Positions 26,077 to 35,368 of a stretch of 64,000 nucleotides of DNA are shown here, in pieces (the stretch's first letter is position 1; each line of letters starts with the position of its first letter). Below the pieces are notes generated by a model. It was not told the origin of the DNA and did no database searches. It saw only the letters and a program-made list of their open reading frames with translations. A program made the position numbers and the translations under genes. Origin of the DNA: Nitrospiria bacterium (lineage in GTDB: Bacteria; Nitrospirota; Nitrospiria; JACQBZ01); NCBI GenBank assembly GCA_035517655.1, contig DATIYJ010000018.1, positions 1 to 64,000 of the forward strand, written 5' to 3'.

Positions 26077-26187
26077 GCGGCCGGATGGAGTTAACGCAGC
26101 AATTGGATCGTTTTAAATGGACTTGCGGGGCGGGATTGAGATCAGAGACGGGACTTTTTTATCTTGCCATGGGGCTTTTTGTCCCGG

Positions 26188-27555
26188 TCAAGCGTTACCG
26201 TTCTTGGATTCACGGCGCTTGCTGAACCGATACAAGGTCTTGCGATTGATCCCCAGCACCTCGGCCGCCTTGCTTTGGTTCCCGCCGGTCTGATCAAGAA
26301 TCTGCTCGACATACCGCCGTTTCATTTCTTCCAAGGTCACCATGGCATCGGAGGAAGAGGGGACGCGGGCCGGTTCTTTCGGATGCAGATCATCGGAAAT
26401 ATCGGAGGGCGTCAACACGTTATTGGTCGTGAGCGTCACCGCGCGCTCGATGACGTTTTCCAACTGGCGGATATTTCCCGGCCAATGATACTGCGTCAGG
26501 ATCTCCATGGCCTCTTTGGAAATCCCCGAGACGCTCTTCTTGGCGCGCTGACAGGCTATCTTGATGAAATGGTTTGCGAGAAGCGGAATGTCCTCCGGGT
26601 GCTCCCGCAGCGGGGGAAGATTGATCGTCACGACATGAAGCCGATAAAAGGCGTCCTCCCGGAAACGCCCGGCCTGCACCAGCGTCGCCAGGTCCTTATT
26701 GGTTGCGGCCAGGATCCGTACATCCACCCGGATCGTTTCCCCTCCGCCCACCGGGCGGACCTCATGCTTTTGCAATACGCGCAACAACTTGGCCTGAAGG
26801 GAAGGCGTGATATCCCCGATCTCGTCCAGAAAGCAGGTGCCTCCTTCCGCTTCAAGAAATAGCCCTTTTTTATTCGTCCAGGCGCCGGTGAACGCGCCCT
26901 TGGTGTGGCCGAACAGCTCGGTTTCCAGAAGGCCCTCCGGAAGCGCGGCGCAGTTGACGGCGACATACGGCTTCTCGGCCCGGCGGCTGTGGTTGTGAAT
27001 GGCCCGGGCGATCAACTCCTTTCCGGTTCCGCTCTCGCCCTGAATCAGGACGGTCGTGTCGGTGGAGGCGACCCGGGCCACCAGTTTGTAGATCTCAAGC
27101 ATCTTCGGGCTGTTGCCGATGACGGTTTCGAGCGGAAGATCCTCCGAGGCTTCGGTCGGAAGAAAGAGGTTTTCCCGAATGAGCCGCTGCTGATTCAAGG
27201 CCCGTTGAACCGTGACCTTGACATCTTCGATCTTAAACGGCTTGCTGATATAGTCGTACGCGCCGTTTTGGATGGCTTCAATCGCCGTCTCAAAGGAGCC
27301 GAAGGCCGTGATGACGATCATGATCGTCTCGGGGCTTTTCCGCCGTAACGCCCGGACCACTTCGAGTCCGCCGACATCCGGCATCTTCAGATCCGTGATC
27401 ACCATGTCAAAGGGAGCGTGTGTCCCCATCCGGATGGCTTCCGAGCCTTGCGTGGTCGTTTGGACTCGATACCCCTCCTTCGTCAGGACCTCCCGGAGAA
27501 GGTCCGCCGCGACCGCGTCGTCATCCACGACAAGGATTTGTGAAGGTGCGACCAT
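26188..27555 (-). CDS. Sigma-54-dependent response regulator (NtrC family)
   Basis: 455 residues: receiver domain (1-120; phospho-acceptor Asp in VITDLKMPD), AAA+ sigma-54 activation domain (about 145-380; GESGTGKE Walker A and the sigma-54 contact loop GAFTGA), and a C-terminal Fis-type helix-turn-helix ([18 protein letters not shown]). The start ATG is one base after the kinase stop, so the pair is co-translated. Given its position immediately upstream of the sigma-54 promoter at 26076, it probably activates the downstream lipid/sugar operon; it may also act on the second sigma-54 promoter at 63003. Confidence 0.93.
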   Translation of the reverse strand: MVAPSQILVVDDDAVAADLLREVLTKEGYRVQTTTQGSEAIRMGTHAPFDMVITDLKMPDVGGLEVVRALRRKSPETIMIVITAFGSFETAIEAIQNGAYDYISKPFKIEDVKVTVQRALNQQRLIRENLFLPTEASEDLPLETVIGNSPKMLEIYKLVARVASTDTTVLIQGESGTGKELIARAIHNHSRRAEKPYVAVNCAALPEGLLETELFGHTKGAFTGAWTNKKGLFLEAEGGTCFLDEIGDITPSLQAKLLRVLQKHEVRPVGGGETIRVDVRILAATNKDLATLVQAGRFREDAFYRLHVVTINLPPLREHPEDIPLLANHFIKIACQRAKKSVSGISKEAMEILTQYHWPGNIRQLENVIERAVTLTTNNVLTPSDISDDLHPKEPARVPSSSDAMVTLEEMKRRYVEQILDQTGGNQSKAAEVLGINRKTLYRFSKRRESKNGNA

Positions 27556-27556
27556 C

Positions 27557-29182
27557 TTAACCTCGCTTTCTCACCGGAAGCCTCACGATAAACCGGCTTC
27601 CCTCGGCCAATCGGCTTTCCAAGGCGATCGTCCCGCCGTGGCGCTGAACCACGTCCTGACAAATCGACAAACCCAGGCCGGTTCCCTGTCCGGGCTCCTT
27701 GGAGGTGAAAAAGGGCTCGAAGACTTTTTGAAGATGATCCGACGGGATTCCCCTCCCGCTGTCCTGGACCATGACCTCGACCCATTCGGCCTCGAGCGCA
27801 TCTTCCCCGGATCGGCCCGGGGAATCCCGGGGAGGACCGATCTGCTTCGTTCGAATCACCAGGGTTCCGCCGCCGGATAATTCGTCGATCGCATTGTCGA
27901 TCAGGTTCAGAAAAACGCCCTGGATCTGGCTGTAGCTGGCCAGGAGCTTGTGCAGGTTGGGATCGAATTCCTTGACGACCGAAATCCGCTTGGCCGTCGT
28001 CTCGGGCGAAAACAGAACACAGAGATCTTCAAGGACCACGTTCAGCTCGATCCAGTCGAAATCCGTCTCGGGAAAACGCGTCGTGTTCAGCAGCCGCTGA
28101 ATGCTGTTGATCAGCCGTTCGACCTGGGACCGCATGATGGACAAGCGGCGCCGCGCGTCCTCGGTCAGCCCGCCCTCGTCCAAAAGAAGCTGAAGGTGGC
28201 CGAAGACCGAATGCAGGGGCGTTCCCAGCTCGTGCGCCACCGTTGCGGCCAGCTGCCCGATGGCCGCCAGCTCGTTGGAATGCACCAGCTGTTTCTGCAT
28301 CTGGTAGATCGATCGGTTGGCGCGAGTCAGCTCGTCGTTCCGCCTCTGAAGTTCGTCCGTGGCCGCGTCGATCTTATTCTGAAGCTCCTCGTTGAAGGTA
28401 TGAATGCGGTCGAGGAGGGCCTGATTGGCCTCGGCGCTCTGTTGAATCGTCCGGATCATCGAATTAAAGCTCGCCGTCAGCCGTCCCAGCTCGTCCGGCG
28501 CCGCAGGCGCGATGGTAACCGACAGATCTCCCTCTTTGACTCTCGACATCGCCCGCAGGAGGTTTTCGATCGGGCGATGGATCATCCGGTTCATGGAAAC
28601 CGCAAAGAGGCCGCTGATCAGTAGAACGGAGAGGAGCGTGATGACGAAGGCCTGGCTTCGTTCCTTATTATGCATCCGGTCGAACTCTTTACGAGACATC
28701 TTCATCTTAATCAAACCGATCACCTTCCCATCGAGATGAATCGGAGAGGTGATGTCTACATAATTCACTTTACCGATTCGTTCCGCCTTGGAAAGGATCT
28801 GATCGATTTTTATTTTTTCGATATCCTCCTCGGAGAGGACCGTCGGGGAATGCAGGGCCGTCGTTTTTGAAGTGACCGGGATGAGCTTCCCGTCCGGGGA
28901 AAAAGTGAACAGATCGATGCGTTCGATGTCCGAATGAATCGTCATCATGTCCAGAAGGTCGTCGTTAATTTCACGCATATCGGTCAGGCCGTGATAATCG
29001 GTCGCCACGCTCGAATCGATTTCGCGGACAACATTGACGGTCTCCTGCCGGAGGTTGTCCTCGGCGTCTTTTTCGATCATTTTCTGGGTGAAATACGTCG
29101 AGGTGAACAGGATCGCGACCACGCTGGTAATTGTCAGCAGAAGAAGTTTGGTCTTGATGCTGATTTTTTTAAATGCGGACAT
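27557..29182 (-). CDS. Membrane sensor histidine kinase
   Basis: 541 residues from the ATG at 29182 (TTG at 29191 also possible; neither has a good Shine-Dalgarno). N-terminal membrane helix, periplasmic sensor loop of about 140 residues, second helix (about 180-200), HAMP, coiled coil, HisKA with the phospho-His in TVAHELGTPLHS, and HATPase_c with NLIDNAIDEL, DSGRGIP and GTGLGLSI. The sensor loop has no recognised ligand domain. It phosphorylates the NtrC-type regulator with which it is co-transcribed. Confidence 0.92.
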   Translation of the reverse strand: MSAFKKISIKTKLLLLTITSVVAILFTSTYFTQKMIEKDAEDNLRQETVNVVREIDSSVATDYHGLTDMREINDDLLDMMTIHSDIERIDLFTFSPDGKLIPVTSKTTALHSPTVLSEEDIEKIKIDQILSKAERIGKVNYVDITSPIHLDGKVIGLIKMKMSRKEFDRMHNKERSQAFVITLLSVLLISGLFAVSMNRMIHRPIENLLRAMSRVKEGDLSVTIAPAAPDELGRLTASFNSMIRTIQQSAEANQALLDRIHTFNEELQNKIDAATDELQRRNDELTRANRSIYQMQKQLVHSNELAAIGQLAATVAHELGTPLHSVFGHLQLLLDEGGLTEDARRRLSIMRSQVERLINSIQRLLNTTRFPETDFDWIELNVVLEDLCVLFSPETTAKRISVVKEFDPNLHKLLASYSQIQGVFLNLIDNAIDELSGGGTLVIRTKQIGPPRDSPGRSGEDALEAEWVEVMVQDSGRGIPSDHLQKVFEPFFTSKEPGQGTGLGLSICQDVVQRHGGTIALESRLAEGSRFIVRLPVRKRG

Positions 29183-29237
29183 CTTTGTCAAACCGGTATA
29201 CGAACTCCGAGGCCGACGCCGAAGAACGGGAGGGAGC

Positions 29238-29267
29238 GTGAAGCCTTCAGGCAGGCTAAAACTTCAC
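29238..29267 (-). other. Hairpin in the kinase leader
   Basis: GTGAAG and CTTCAC flank an inner GCCT/AGGC pair, so the leader RNA between the promoter at 29299 and the kinase start could fold. There is no T-run after it. It may be structural or attenuating. Confidence 0.35.
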
Positions 29268-29293
29268 CAGAGAACATCGGCTGTATTTATTTT

Positions 29294-29323
29294 ATTATAT
29301 TCCATGACTGAAATGAGATGCAA
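29294..29323 (-). promoter_or_regulatory. Sigma-70 type promoter of the two-component operon
   Basis: Minus strand: TTGCAT (29323-29318), 18-base spacer, TATAAT (29299-29294). The leader to the kinase start is about 100 bases. Confidence 0.65.
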
Positions 29324-29367
29324 GGGCTCCGATGGATTGAACCCGCAATCCCGCGAGAGGCGCGTCT

Positions 29368-30357
29368 TCATCGTAATCGGCCGCCCTGCGGATCGCCCGA
29401 TCCTTTTCCCGCCACCGTCTTTCTCGCCCGATCGGTCGTGATCACGGCCACGGCGGCCACGATGATCGCGGCGGCCAACAGGATTTGGGTGGAGATCGGT
29501 TCGCCCCCCCAGATCCGGCCGAGGGTAACCGCCACGACGGGGTTGACATAGGCGTAGGTCGAGGCGCGCGCGGGCGTGGTCGCGTTCAGCAGCCAGATAT
29601 AGGCCGTGAACCCCACGAGCGAGCCGAAGACGATCAGATAGACCAGCGATAGGGCCGAGCGCGCGGAAACGGCGCTCAACTGCAGCACGGCGGCTTCGCC
29701 CGTCGCCAGCCCGGCCAGGAAGAGCAGCACGCCGCCCGTCAGCATCTCCATGGCGGTGGCGAGAAGCCCTGACTCCGGCAGCGGCGCGCGCAGGGAGTAG
29801 AGGGAGCCGGCCGCCCAGGCCACGCCTCCCAGGATCAGCACGACCGCCCCCGCCGGATCGATCCGATGGATGCCGGACAGCTTCTCCGGTCCGACCAGCA
29901 ACGCCATCCCCGCAAGCCCCAATCCCAGCCCGGTCGCCACCCACGGGCTCGGCCGGGCATGGCTCCACCAAATCCAGTCCATGAGGACCATCCAGATCGG
30001 CACGGTCGCGATCAACAACGACGCCAGCCCGGAGGGAACCCGTTGCTCCGCCCAGACCACCGCGCCGTTTCCGGCCGAGATGAGCAGGCCGCCGATCACG
30101 GTCGCGGCGGCCCAGTGAATGCGGACCGGCCGTTTCGCGCCGGTCAGCCGGGCCCAGCCGTACAACACCGCACCCGCCACCGCGAAGCGGAAGCCGGCCA
30201 TCAGGAAGGGCGGCAGCGTCTCGATCGCGAACCGAATCGCCAGAAACGTCGACCCCCAGATCAGGTAGACGGCCGCGAACGCGGCGGCGACCTTGAGATG
30301 GGACGGCCGTCCCGCCGGAGCTTTTCGATCCATCGGATTTAATCGCGTCGCGACCAT
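29368..30357 (-). CDS. EamA family exporter (YedA-like)
   Basis: About 329 residues, ten membrane helices in two EamA repeats (about 25-155 and 165-310). The first carries VYLIWGSTFLAIRFAIETLPPF and the second VFGSLVGFTAYIWLL...PARASTYAYVNPV, strong signatures of drug/metabolite exporters. Start chosen at the ATG at 30357 because a TATAAT lies just upstream and the longer reading frame begins inside the promoter; the ATG at 30333 is an alternative. Substrate unknown. Confidence 0.87.
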   Translation of the reverse strand: MVATRLNPMDRKAPAGRPSHLKVAAAFAAVYLIWGSTFLAIRFAIETLPPFLMAGFRFAVAGAVLYGWARLTGAKRPVRIHWAAATVIGGLLISAGNGAVVWAEQRVPSGLASLLIATVPIWMVLMDWIWWSHARPSPWVATGLGLGLAGMALLVGPEKLSGIHRIDPAGAVVLILGGVAWAAGSLYSLRAPLPESGLLATAMEMLTGGVLLFLAGLATGEAAVLQLSAVSARSALSLVYLIVFGSLVGFTAYIWLLNATTPARASTYAYVNPVVAVTLGRIWGGEPISTQILLAAAIIVAAVAVITTDRARKTVAGKGSGDPQGGRLR

Positions 30358-30366
30358 GAAAAGGAG

Positions 30367-30372
30367 ATTATA
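30367..30372 (-). promoter_or_regulatory. Possible -10 element for the EamA gene
   Basis: TATAAT on the minus strand with a weak -35. Transcription would start about 30360, close to the first ATG (30357), so the mRNA could be almost leaderless. Confidence 0.4.
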
Positions 30373-30416
30373 CACCAGCCCGTGACGAAGATGCACCGGC
30401 CGGAGCCGGGATTTAT

Positions 30417-30446
30417 TTGAATCGCGGATTCAAGATTCGGTATAGT
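30417..30446 (+). promoter_or_regulatory. Sigma-70 type promoter for the ACT-GlnE-like gene
   Basis: TTGAAT (30417-30422), 18-base spacer, TATAGT (30441-30446). It overlaps the frame opening at 30445, which shows the real start is the ATG at 30484. Confidence 0.65.
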
Positions 30447-30483
30447 GTACCAGGCGCCGTTTCTTCCGGCCGGACGAAAAACC

Positions 30484-32730
30484 ATGATCCGCAAGGGTTT
30501 CAAAAAATCGATGGAGTTCCCCGGGACGGACCCGGACCGACAAGCGGCCCGGGACTTCGTTTCGCGGATGGACCGGGATTATTTCTCGGTTTATTCCCCG
30601 CGGGAAATCCGGGTCCATATCCAACTGGCGCAGGGCCTGACCTCCGATCATCCGGTCCGTCTCAAGGTCGCGCCCCGGGAAAAAAATCGGTTCAACATCG
30701 TGATCGTGGCCTTCGATTACTTTTCGGAATTCTCGATCCTCTGCGGCCTTCTGGCCTCCTTCGGCCTCGACATACGGACCGCGGACGTTTACACGTTTTC
30801 GGACCGCCGGCCGTCGGCCGTACCCGCGCTTCCCGCGCACGGCCGGCGTAAAAAAATCCCGCGGGCTCGCGACTCCCGGAAAAAGATCGTGGACGTCTTC
30901 GAGGTCTCCCCCCGACCCGGGGAGACGTTTTCGGTTTCCCGATGGAAGGAGTTCGAGAGCGAGCTCCACGCGCTTGTACGGCTCCTGTGCGACGGACTTT
31001 TTCAAGAGGCCCGGGAACGTCTGAACCGGAGGCTGATCGAGCGTCTGGAAAAGGAGCGGGGGCCGCTGGCCGATTTACTCTACCCGGTCGAGGTCCGCTT
31101 CGACAACCGCGCGAACAAACACTGGACCGCGATGGATGTCCACTCCAAAGACACGCCCGCCTTCCTGTACGCCCTGTCGAACGCCTTGTCCATGCGGGAT
31201 ATTGACATTCACAAAGTCCGGGTCCAGAGCGTCCGGGCCGAAGCGCGCGACCGGTTTTACATCACGGATCGACAGGGGCGGAAAATCCGGGGCGAACGGG
31301 AGCAGAAGACCCTGAGGATGGCCCTGGTCCTGATCAAACAGTTCACTTACTTTCTGCCGCGGGCGCCGGACCCGGCCCGGGCTCTGCGCTACTTCGATCA
31401 GCTGCTGGACCGGGTCATCGAGCGGAAATCTCCCAAAGCGCTGGCCTTGTTGTTGCGGAAAAAGGAGGGTTTGATCCTTCTCGCCCGTCTTTTGGGCACC
31501 GGCGATTTTCTCTGGGAAGATTTTCTCCGTATGCAGTTCGAGAACCTGATGCCGGTTCTGGAGGACTTCAAAGCCCGCGCGCTGCGACCGGGAAAGGAGC
31601 GGCTCCGCCGGGAACTCGCCGCGCGCCTGGCTCAAGGCGCGACCGTGGAGGAAAAGAAGCGCATCCTGAACGAATATAAAGACCGCGAAATGTTTTCGAT
31701 CGACATGAAGCATCTCGTGATGCCCAAGTCGACCCTGATCGATTTCTCGCGGGCCCTCACCGACCTTGCGGAGGTGATCGTGGATCAGGCCCTCGCCGTC
31801 GGCCATGCGGCCCTGATCCGGAAACACGGCCGGCCGAGGCTTGAGACCGGCCGGGAATGTCCCTTCGCCGTTTGCGGTCTCGGCAAGTTCGGCGGACGCG
31901 AGATGGGATACGCCTCCGATATCGAGTTGCTGTTCGTCTACGGAGGGCCGGGCCGGACCGACGGGCCGGACCCAGTCGAAAACAGTCTGTACTTCGAGCG
32001 GGTGTGTCAGGAGATCCTCCGCCTGATCGAGGCCCGCCAGGAAGGAATCTTCCATATCGACCTTCGCCTCCGGCCGGACGGAAGCAAGGGTCCGCTGGCC
32101 GTCGCGCTGGAACGGTTCCGAACCTACTATCACGCCGCCGGCGAGGCCGCGCCGTTTGAACGCCAGGCCCTCATCAAACTGCGGCGGGTCGCCGGAGAGC
32201 CCTCTCTCGGACGACAACTCGAGGCCCATCGGGACGGCTTTGTGTACGGCGCCGCGCCGTGGGACCGGGACGCGGCCATCCGCCTCCGCCGCCGTCAAAT
32301 CCGGGAGCTCGTCGCGCCGGGCACGGTCAACGTCAAATACAGCCCGGGCGGAATCATCGATATCGAGTACGCGGCTCAATACCTCCAGATCGAGCACGGC
32401 CGGGACCATCCCGAGCTGCGAACGCCGAACACCCTGGAGGCGCTGGATCAACTGCGCCGCTTAAGGATCCTCGCCGGGGACGAACACGACCGCCTTCGGG
32501 AGGCCTACCTGTTCCTGAGGAATTTGATCGACGGGCTTCGCATGGTCCGGGGAAACGCGCGGGATCTCATCCTGCCCGACGTCGCCTCGGAGGAATTCAA
32601 GTTCCTCGCGCGGCGGCTGGGCTATCATGAGACCGGCTGGGAAAAGAGCGCGGGGGCCTTGGACCGGGACGTACGGCGGCATATGAAAGCCGTCGACCGG
32701 TTTTTTTCAGGCCGCTTCAACCCGTCCTGA
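30484..32730 (+). CDS. Two ACT domains fused to a GlnE-like (GS adenylyltransferase) catalytic half
   Basis: 748 residues from the ATG at 30484. Residues about 70-110 (NRFNIVIVAFDYFSEFSIL) and 220-265 (HWTAMDVHSKDTPAFLYAL, then DIDIHKVRV) are ACT domains like those at the end of GlnD. From about 320 the protein resembles one half of GlnE: FAVCGLGKFGGREMGYASD, ending IELLFVY, is the nucleotidyltransferase motif, but the second metal Asp of SDxDL is Glu; IFHIDLRLRPDGS follows. A C-terminal domain of the GlnE linker type ends the protein. GlnE adenylylates and deadenylylates glutamine synthetase. The ACT domains could bind glutamine or another amino acid. It converges on a second GlnE-like gene 31 bases away. 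Confidence 0.82.
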   Translation: MIRKGFKKSMEFPGTDPDRQAARDFVSRMDRDYFSVYSPREIRVHIQLAQGLTSDHPVRLKVAPREKNRFNIVIVAFDYFSEFSILCGLLASFGLDIRTADVYTFSDRRPSAVPALPAHGRRKKIPRARDSRKKIVDVFEVSPRPGETFSVSRWKEFESELHALVRLLCDGLFQEARERLNRRLIERLEKERGPLADLLYPVEVRFDNRANKHWTAMDVHSKDTPAFLYALSNALSMRDIDIHKVRVQSVRAEARDRFYITDRQGRKIRGEREQKTLRMALVLIKQFTYFLPRAPDPARALRYFDQLLDRVIERKSPKALALLLRKKEGLILLARLLGTGDFLWEDFLRMQFENLMPVLEDFKARALRPGKERLRRELAARLAQGATVEEKKRILNEYKDREMFSIDMKHLVMPKSTLIDFSRALTDLAEVIVDQALAVGHAALIRKHGRPRLETGRECPFAVCGLGKFGGREMGYASDIELLFVYGGPGRTDGPDPVENSLYFERVCQEILRLIEARQEGIFHIDLRLRPDGSKGPLAVALERFRTYYHAAGEAAPFERQALIKLRRVAGEPSLGRQLEAHRDGFVYGAAPWDRDAAIRLRRRQIRELVAPGTVNVKYSPGGIIDIEYAAQYLQIEHGRDHPELRTPNTLEALDQLRRLRILAGDEHDRLREAYLFLRNLIDGLRMVRGNARDLILPDVASEEFKFLARRLGYHETGWEKSAGALDRDVRRHMKAVDRFFSGRFNPS

Positions 32731-32761
32731 AACGCGGACGCCCAAACCCGATCAAAGCGCT

Positions 32762-34372
32762 TTAACGGAAGCGGGAGGATCCCGAAGCGTCAAAGACCGC
32801 TTCAAAGGTTCGATGGACCCGTCCGGCGTGATCCCGATAGTCCTTGAGAAAGCGATCGACGGCCGCGTCCGGACCCGGACCGGCGTCCCGATAACCCATC
32901 CGCAGGGCGCAGGCCCGGACGTCTTCCGACTCGACGGGAATGGCGTGGGTCTGGACGTCCGAAACCATCTGGAGTTTGTTCTCCACATCCCGCAGAAACC
33001 GATAGGCCGCCGAAAGGTCGCGATGCTCCTCCCTTGAGAGAAGCCCGTGATCCCGCAAGCGCCGCAGGGCCTTCAACGTGTTCCGTTCCCGGATCTTCGG
33101 AAATCGTTTCCCGAACGAGGCCTGCAGCGATTGAACGATGAATTCGATTTCCCGGATGCCGCCGAACCCCAATTTGACGTCCCGGCGGCTCTGTCCTCGC
33201 ACGGACATTTTCTGATCGATGCGCTCCTTGATTCGTTTGACCTCGCTCCGAGCTTTCCGGTCGAAGGGCCGGCCGTGGATAAAGGAGGCCACCCGTTTCA
33301 GAAAGTTCATCCCCAGGGAACGGGCGCCCGCCACGGGCCAGGCCTTGGTCAAGGCCAGCCGTTCCCAGGTTTCTCCGCGCGCGGCGTAATAGCGTTCGAA
33401 GGCCCTCAGGGAATGGGCAAGGCTTCCCATCTTTCCCTCGGGACGGAGCCGCAGGTCGACGCGATAGACATAGCCTTCCGGAGTGACGTCGCCCAGCGCC
33501 GACGTGATTTTTTGCGAAAGCCGTTTGAAGTACTCTTCCTTGGTAAGGGCCCCGGCCCGGGCCGAAGTCCTCCCGCGGGATATTCCCTCCCGATCCGACG
33601 CGTAGAGATACACCAGGTCGACGTCCGAACTGAAATTCAGCTCGCCGCCGCCCAGCTTCCCCATCGCCAGGACCGTGAAGGCCGTCCGGACCCGCTTCCC
33701 GGACGGACCCGCGTGCACGGGGACCCCGTGCTCGCGTCGCATCACCCGCTCCGAAATCTCGTACGCCTTCTGGATCAGGACTTCGGCCAAAACCGAGAGG
33801 GCCGCGCCGGTCTCCTCGACGGAGGTCCGTTTGAGCAGATCCCGGACGCCGATCCGAAGGATCTCCTTCCGTTTAAAGATCCGAAGGACGTCGAGCCGCT
33901 TGGGCTCGGTCTTCAGATGTTTCAGGGCGTCCGCGAGGTCCCGGGTCAACTCCCTTTTTTTCCGTTCGTGATCCAGGATGCGGGGGTCCGAAACCCAGTA
34001 CAGAAAAACCGGATCCCGGATCAGGATCTCGGCCATGAACGGGCTTCCGCCGAACACCACGGCCAGCAACTCCAGGACCCTCGGGGATTCTTTCAGATAT
34101 GAGAACAGATGGATCCTGTTGATCGACGCCTTGGCGAAGCGTTCAAAATAATTGAGGGCCTGATCCGGATCGACGGAACGGGCGAGGCAGGCCAGGAGTT
34201 CTTCGAGGATCTCGGCCAGGAGGTGGCGCGCCCGGGGATCGTCCCCCATCGCCTGCAGATTGGCGTCGGCCTTCGCCGTTTCCTTCAAACCGTACGGGCG
34301 CAGCAGCGAAGCCGCCTGCCCGGCGTCCAACCGAGGGGCCAAGAGAAGATCTTTTGGGTTCAATGAAGCCAT
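32762..34372 (-). CDS. GlnE-like glutamine synthetase adenylyltransferase half
   Basis: 536 residues, about half of the usual 940-residue GlnE. FTVLAMGKLGGGELNFSSD followed by VDLVYLY is the canonical nucleotidyltransferase site with both Asp residues, and YRVDLRLRPEGKMG the second conserved block; GFGGIREIEFIVQ and the C-terminal helical region match the N-terminal (deadenylylase) half of GlnE better than the C-terminal half. The start has GGAGTGAG immediately before. It converges with the ACT-fused half on the opposite strand, so the two together seem to be a split and rearranged GlnE with independent promoters. Confidence 0.85.
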   Translation of the reverse strand: MASLNPKDLLLAPRLDAGQAASLLRPYGLKETAKADANLQAMGDDPRARHLLAEILEELLACLARSVDPDQALNYFERFAKASINRIHLFSYLKESPRVLELLAVVFGGSPFMAEILIRDPVFLYWVSDPRILDHERKKRELTRDLADALKHLKTEPKRLDVLRIFKRKEILRIGVRDLLKRTSVEETGAALSVLAEVLIQKAYEISERVMRREHGVPVHAGPSGKRVRTAFTVLAMGKLGGGELNFSSDVDLVYLYASDREGISRGRTSARAGALTKEEYFKRLSQKITSALGDVTPEGYVYRVDLRLRPEGKMGSLAHSLRAFERYYAARGETWERLALTKAWPVAGARSLGMNFLKRVASFIHGRPFDRKARSEVKRIKERIDQKMSVRGQSRRDVKLGFGGIREIEFIVQSLQASFGKRFPKIRERNTLKALRRLRDHGLLSREEHRDLSAAYRFLRDVENKLQMVSDVQTHAIPVESEDVRACALRMGYRDAGPGPDAAVDRFLKDYRDHAGRVHRTFEAVFDASGSSRFR

Positions 34373-34398
34373 CTCACTCCGAAATAAGGACCGGCCTT

Positions 34399-34404
34399 AT
34401 TATA
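34399..34404 (-). promoter_or_regulatory. -10 element for the GlnE-like gene
   Basis: TATAAT preceded by CGG on the minus strand, with a weak -35. The leader is about 20 bases and includes the GGAG ribosome binding site. Confidence 0.5.
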
Positions 34405-34486
34405 CCGATTCTTTTGACACAGAGGAAGGCGAATGGTGATCGGCCCGGTCCGCACGTCGACGCGAGCCCCTATAATCAAGCAGCGC

Positions 34487-34516
34487 TTGATTCCGAGGCA
34501 CCGCATTGGGTACAAT
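34487..34516 (+). promoter_or_regulatory. Sigma-70 type promoter for the barrel protein gene
   Basis: TTGATT (34487-34492), 18-base spacer ending in TTGGG, TACAAT (34511-34516). Confidence 0.65.
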
Positions 34517-34557
34517 ATTATTATTAACAGATGTCTCCCCCCCAGGAGTGTCATCCC

Positions 34558-35355
34558 ATGAAACAGATTCTAAGCACGTTCGCGGTTTTCCTTCCTTTGG
34601 TCGTTTGGACGTCCCAAGCCCTTGCAGCCGCATCGGACGGCCGGGCCCTCGAGCCCTACTTCCAGATCGGGGTGGGCGCCTTTTCTCGAGATATCGTAGA
34701 GCAGGACTCCGCGATCTCGGGTTTTAAATTCAAGGGCACCGCCGACTCCACCCGGCTGATCGCCAAGCTCGGCTTAAACATCGCAGACGTCTTAAATCTC
34801 TACGTCCAGGGAGGGGGGTCCGATCTTTCGATCGACGAGTTCAACAACTACGATTCCGCCACGAAAGGCGCTTACGGAGGCGGGCTGAGGATCAATCTCT
34901 ACCAGTCGCCGGATCGGGACGCACTCAAACTGTTCGTCGAAGGCAACTATCTCCGGTCGACCACGGACGACCGCGTTCAGATCGATGTAAACTGCTCGGC
35001 CGCCACGGCCTGTGCCAGCGCTCCAAACGGATTCGTTTCGAGGTTGTCGAAGGAAACCATCGAGTGGAACGAGTACACCGTTCTGATGGGGGCGAGCGGC
35101 CGCTACTTCAACCTCGCGCCCAACGGCGGCATCCGGCTCTCAGCCGTGAACGGAAAAGACCGGCTCCGCGCGGCCCCCGATTCCAATTTCGCGGCGTCGT
35201 TCCAGGCCAGTCCGGACGTGAGGGAACAGGATAATTTCGGGATCTTTTTCGGGACGGACGTTTTCCTGGACCGGTCGGAGAAAACGGCCCTGAATTTCGA
35301 GGTTTCGTTGATCGACCAGAACTCTTTTGAGGCCGCCATCCGAAGATCATTCTGA
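34558..35355 (+). CDS. Predicted outer membrane beta-barrel protein
   Basis: 265 residues from the ATG at 34558, with AGGAG nine bases upstream. Residues 1-24 are a signal peptide (LPLVVWTSQALAA). The mature part has alternating-residue beta strands separated by turns (YFQIGVGAF, LNLYVQGGGSDL, LKLFVEGNYL) and ends AAIRRSF with a terminal Phe, the outer membrane barrel signature. Two Cys near residue 145-151 may form a loop disulfide. Family not recognised. It is followed 13 bases later by an Slp-like lipoprotein gene, so both are likely co-transcribed from the promoter at 34487. Confidence 0.72.
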   Translation: MKQILSTFAVFLPLVVWTSQALAAASDGRALEPYFQIGVGAFSRDIVEQDSAISGFKFKGTADSTRLIAKLGLNIADVLNLYVQGGGSDLSIDEFNNYDSATKGAYGGGLRINLYQSPDRDALKLFVEGNYLRSTTDDRVQIDVNCSAATACASAPNGFVSRLSKETIEWNEYTVLMGASGRYFNLAPNGGIRLSAVNGKDRLRAAPDSNFAASFQASPDVREQDNFGIFFGTDVFLDRSEKTALNFEVSLIDQNSFEAAIRRSF

Positions 35356-35368
35356 TTGGGAGACCCAG

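Noticed and set aside
29318-29360. GGGTTCAATCC-like stretch resembling a tRNA T-loop
   Set aside because: The flanking stem does not pair and no acceptor, D or anticodon arm can be drawn.
31075-32451. 458-residue minus-strand frame opposite the ACT-GlnE-like gene
   Set aside because: Antisense shadow; the plus strand has clear NTase and ACT motifs.
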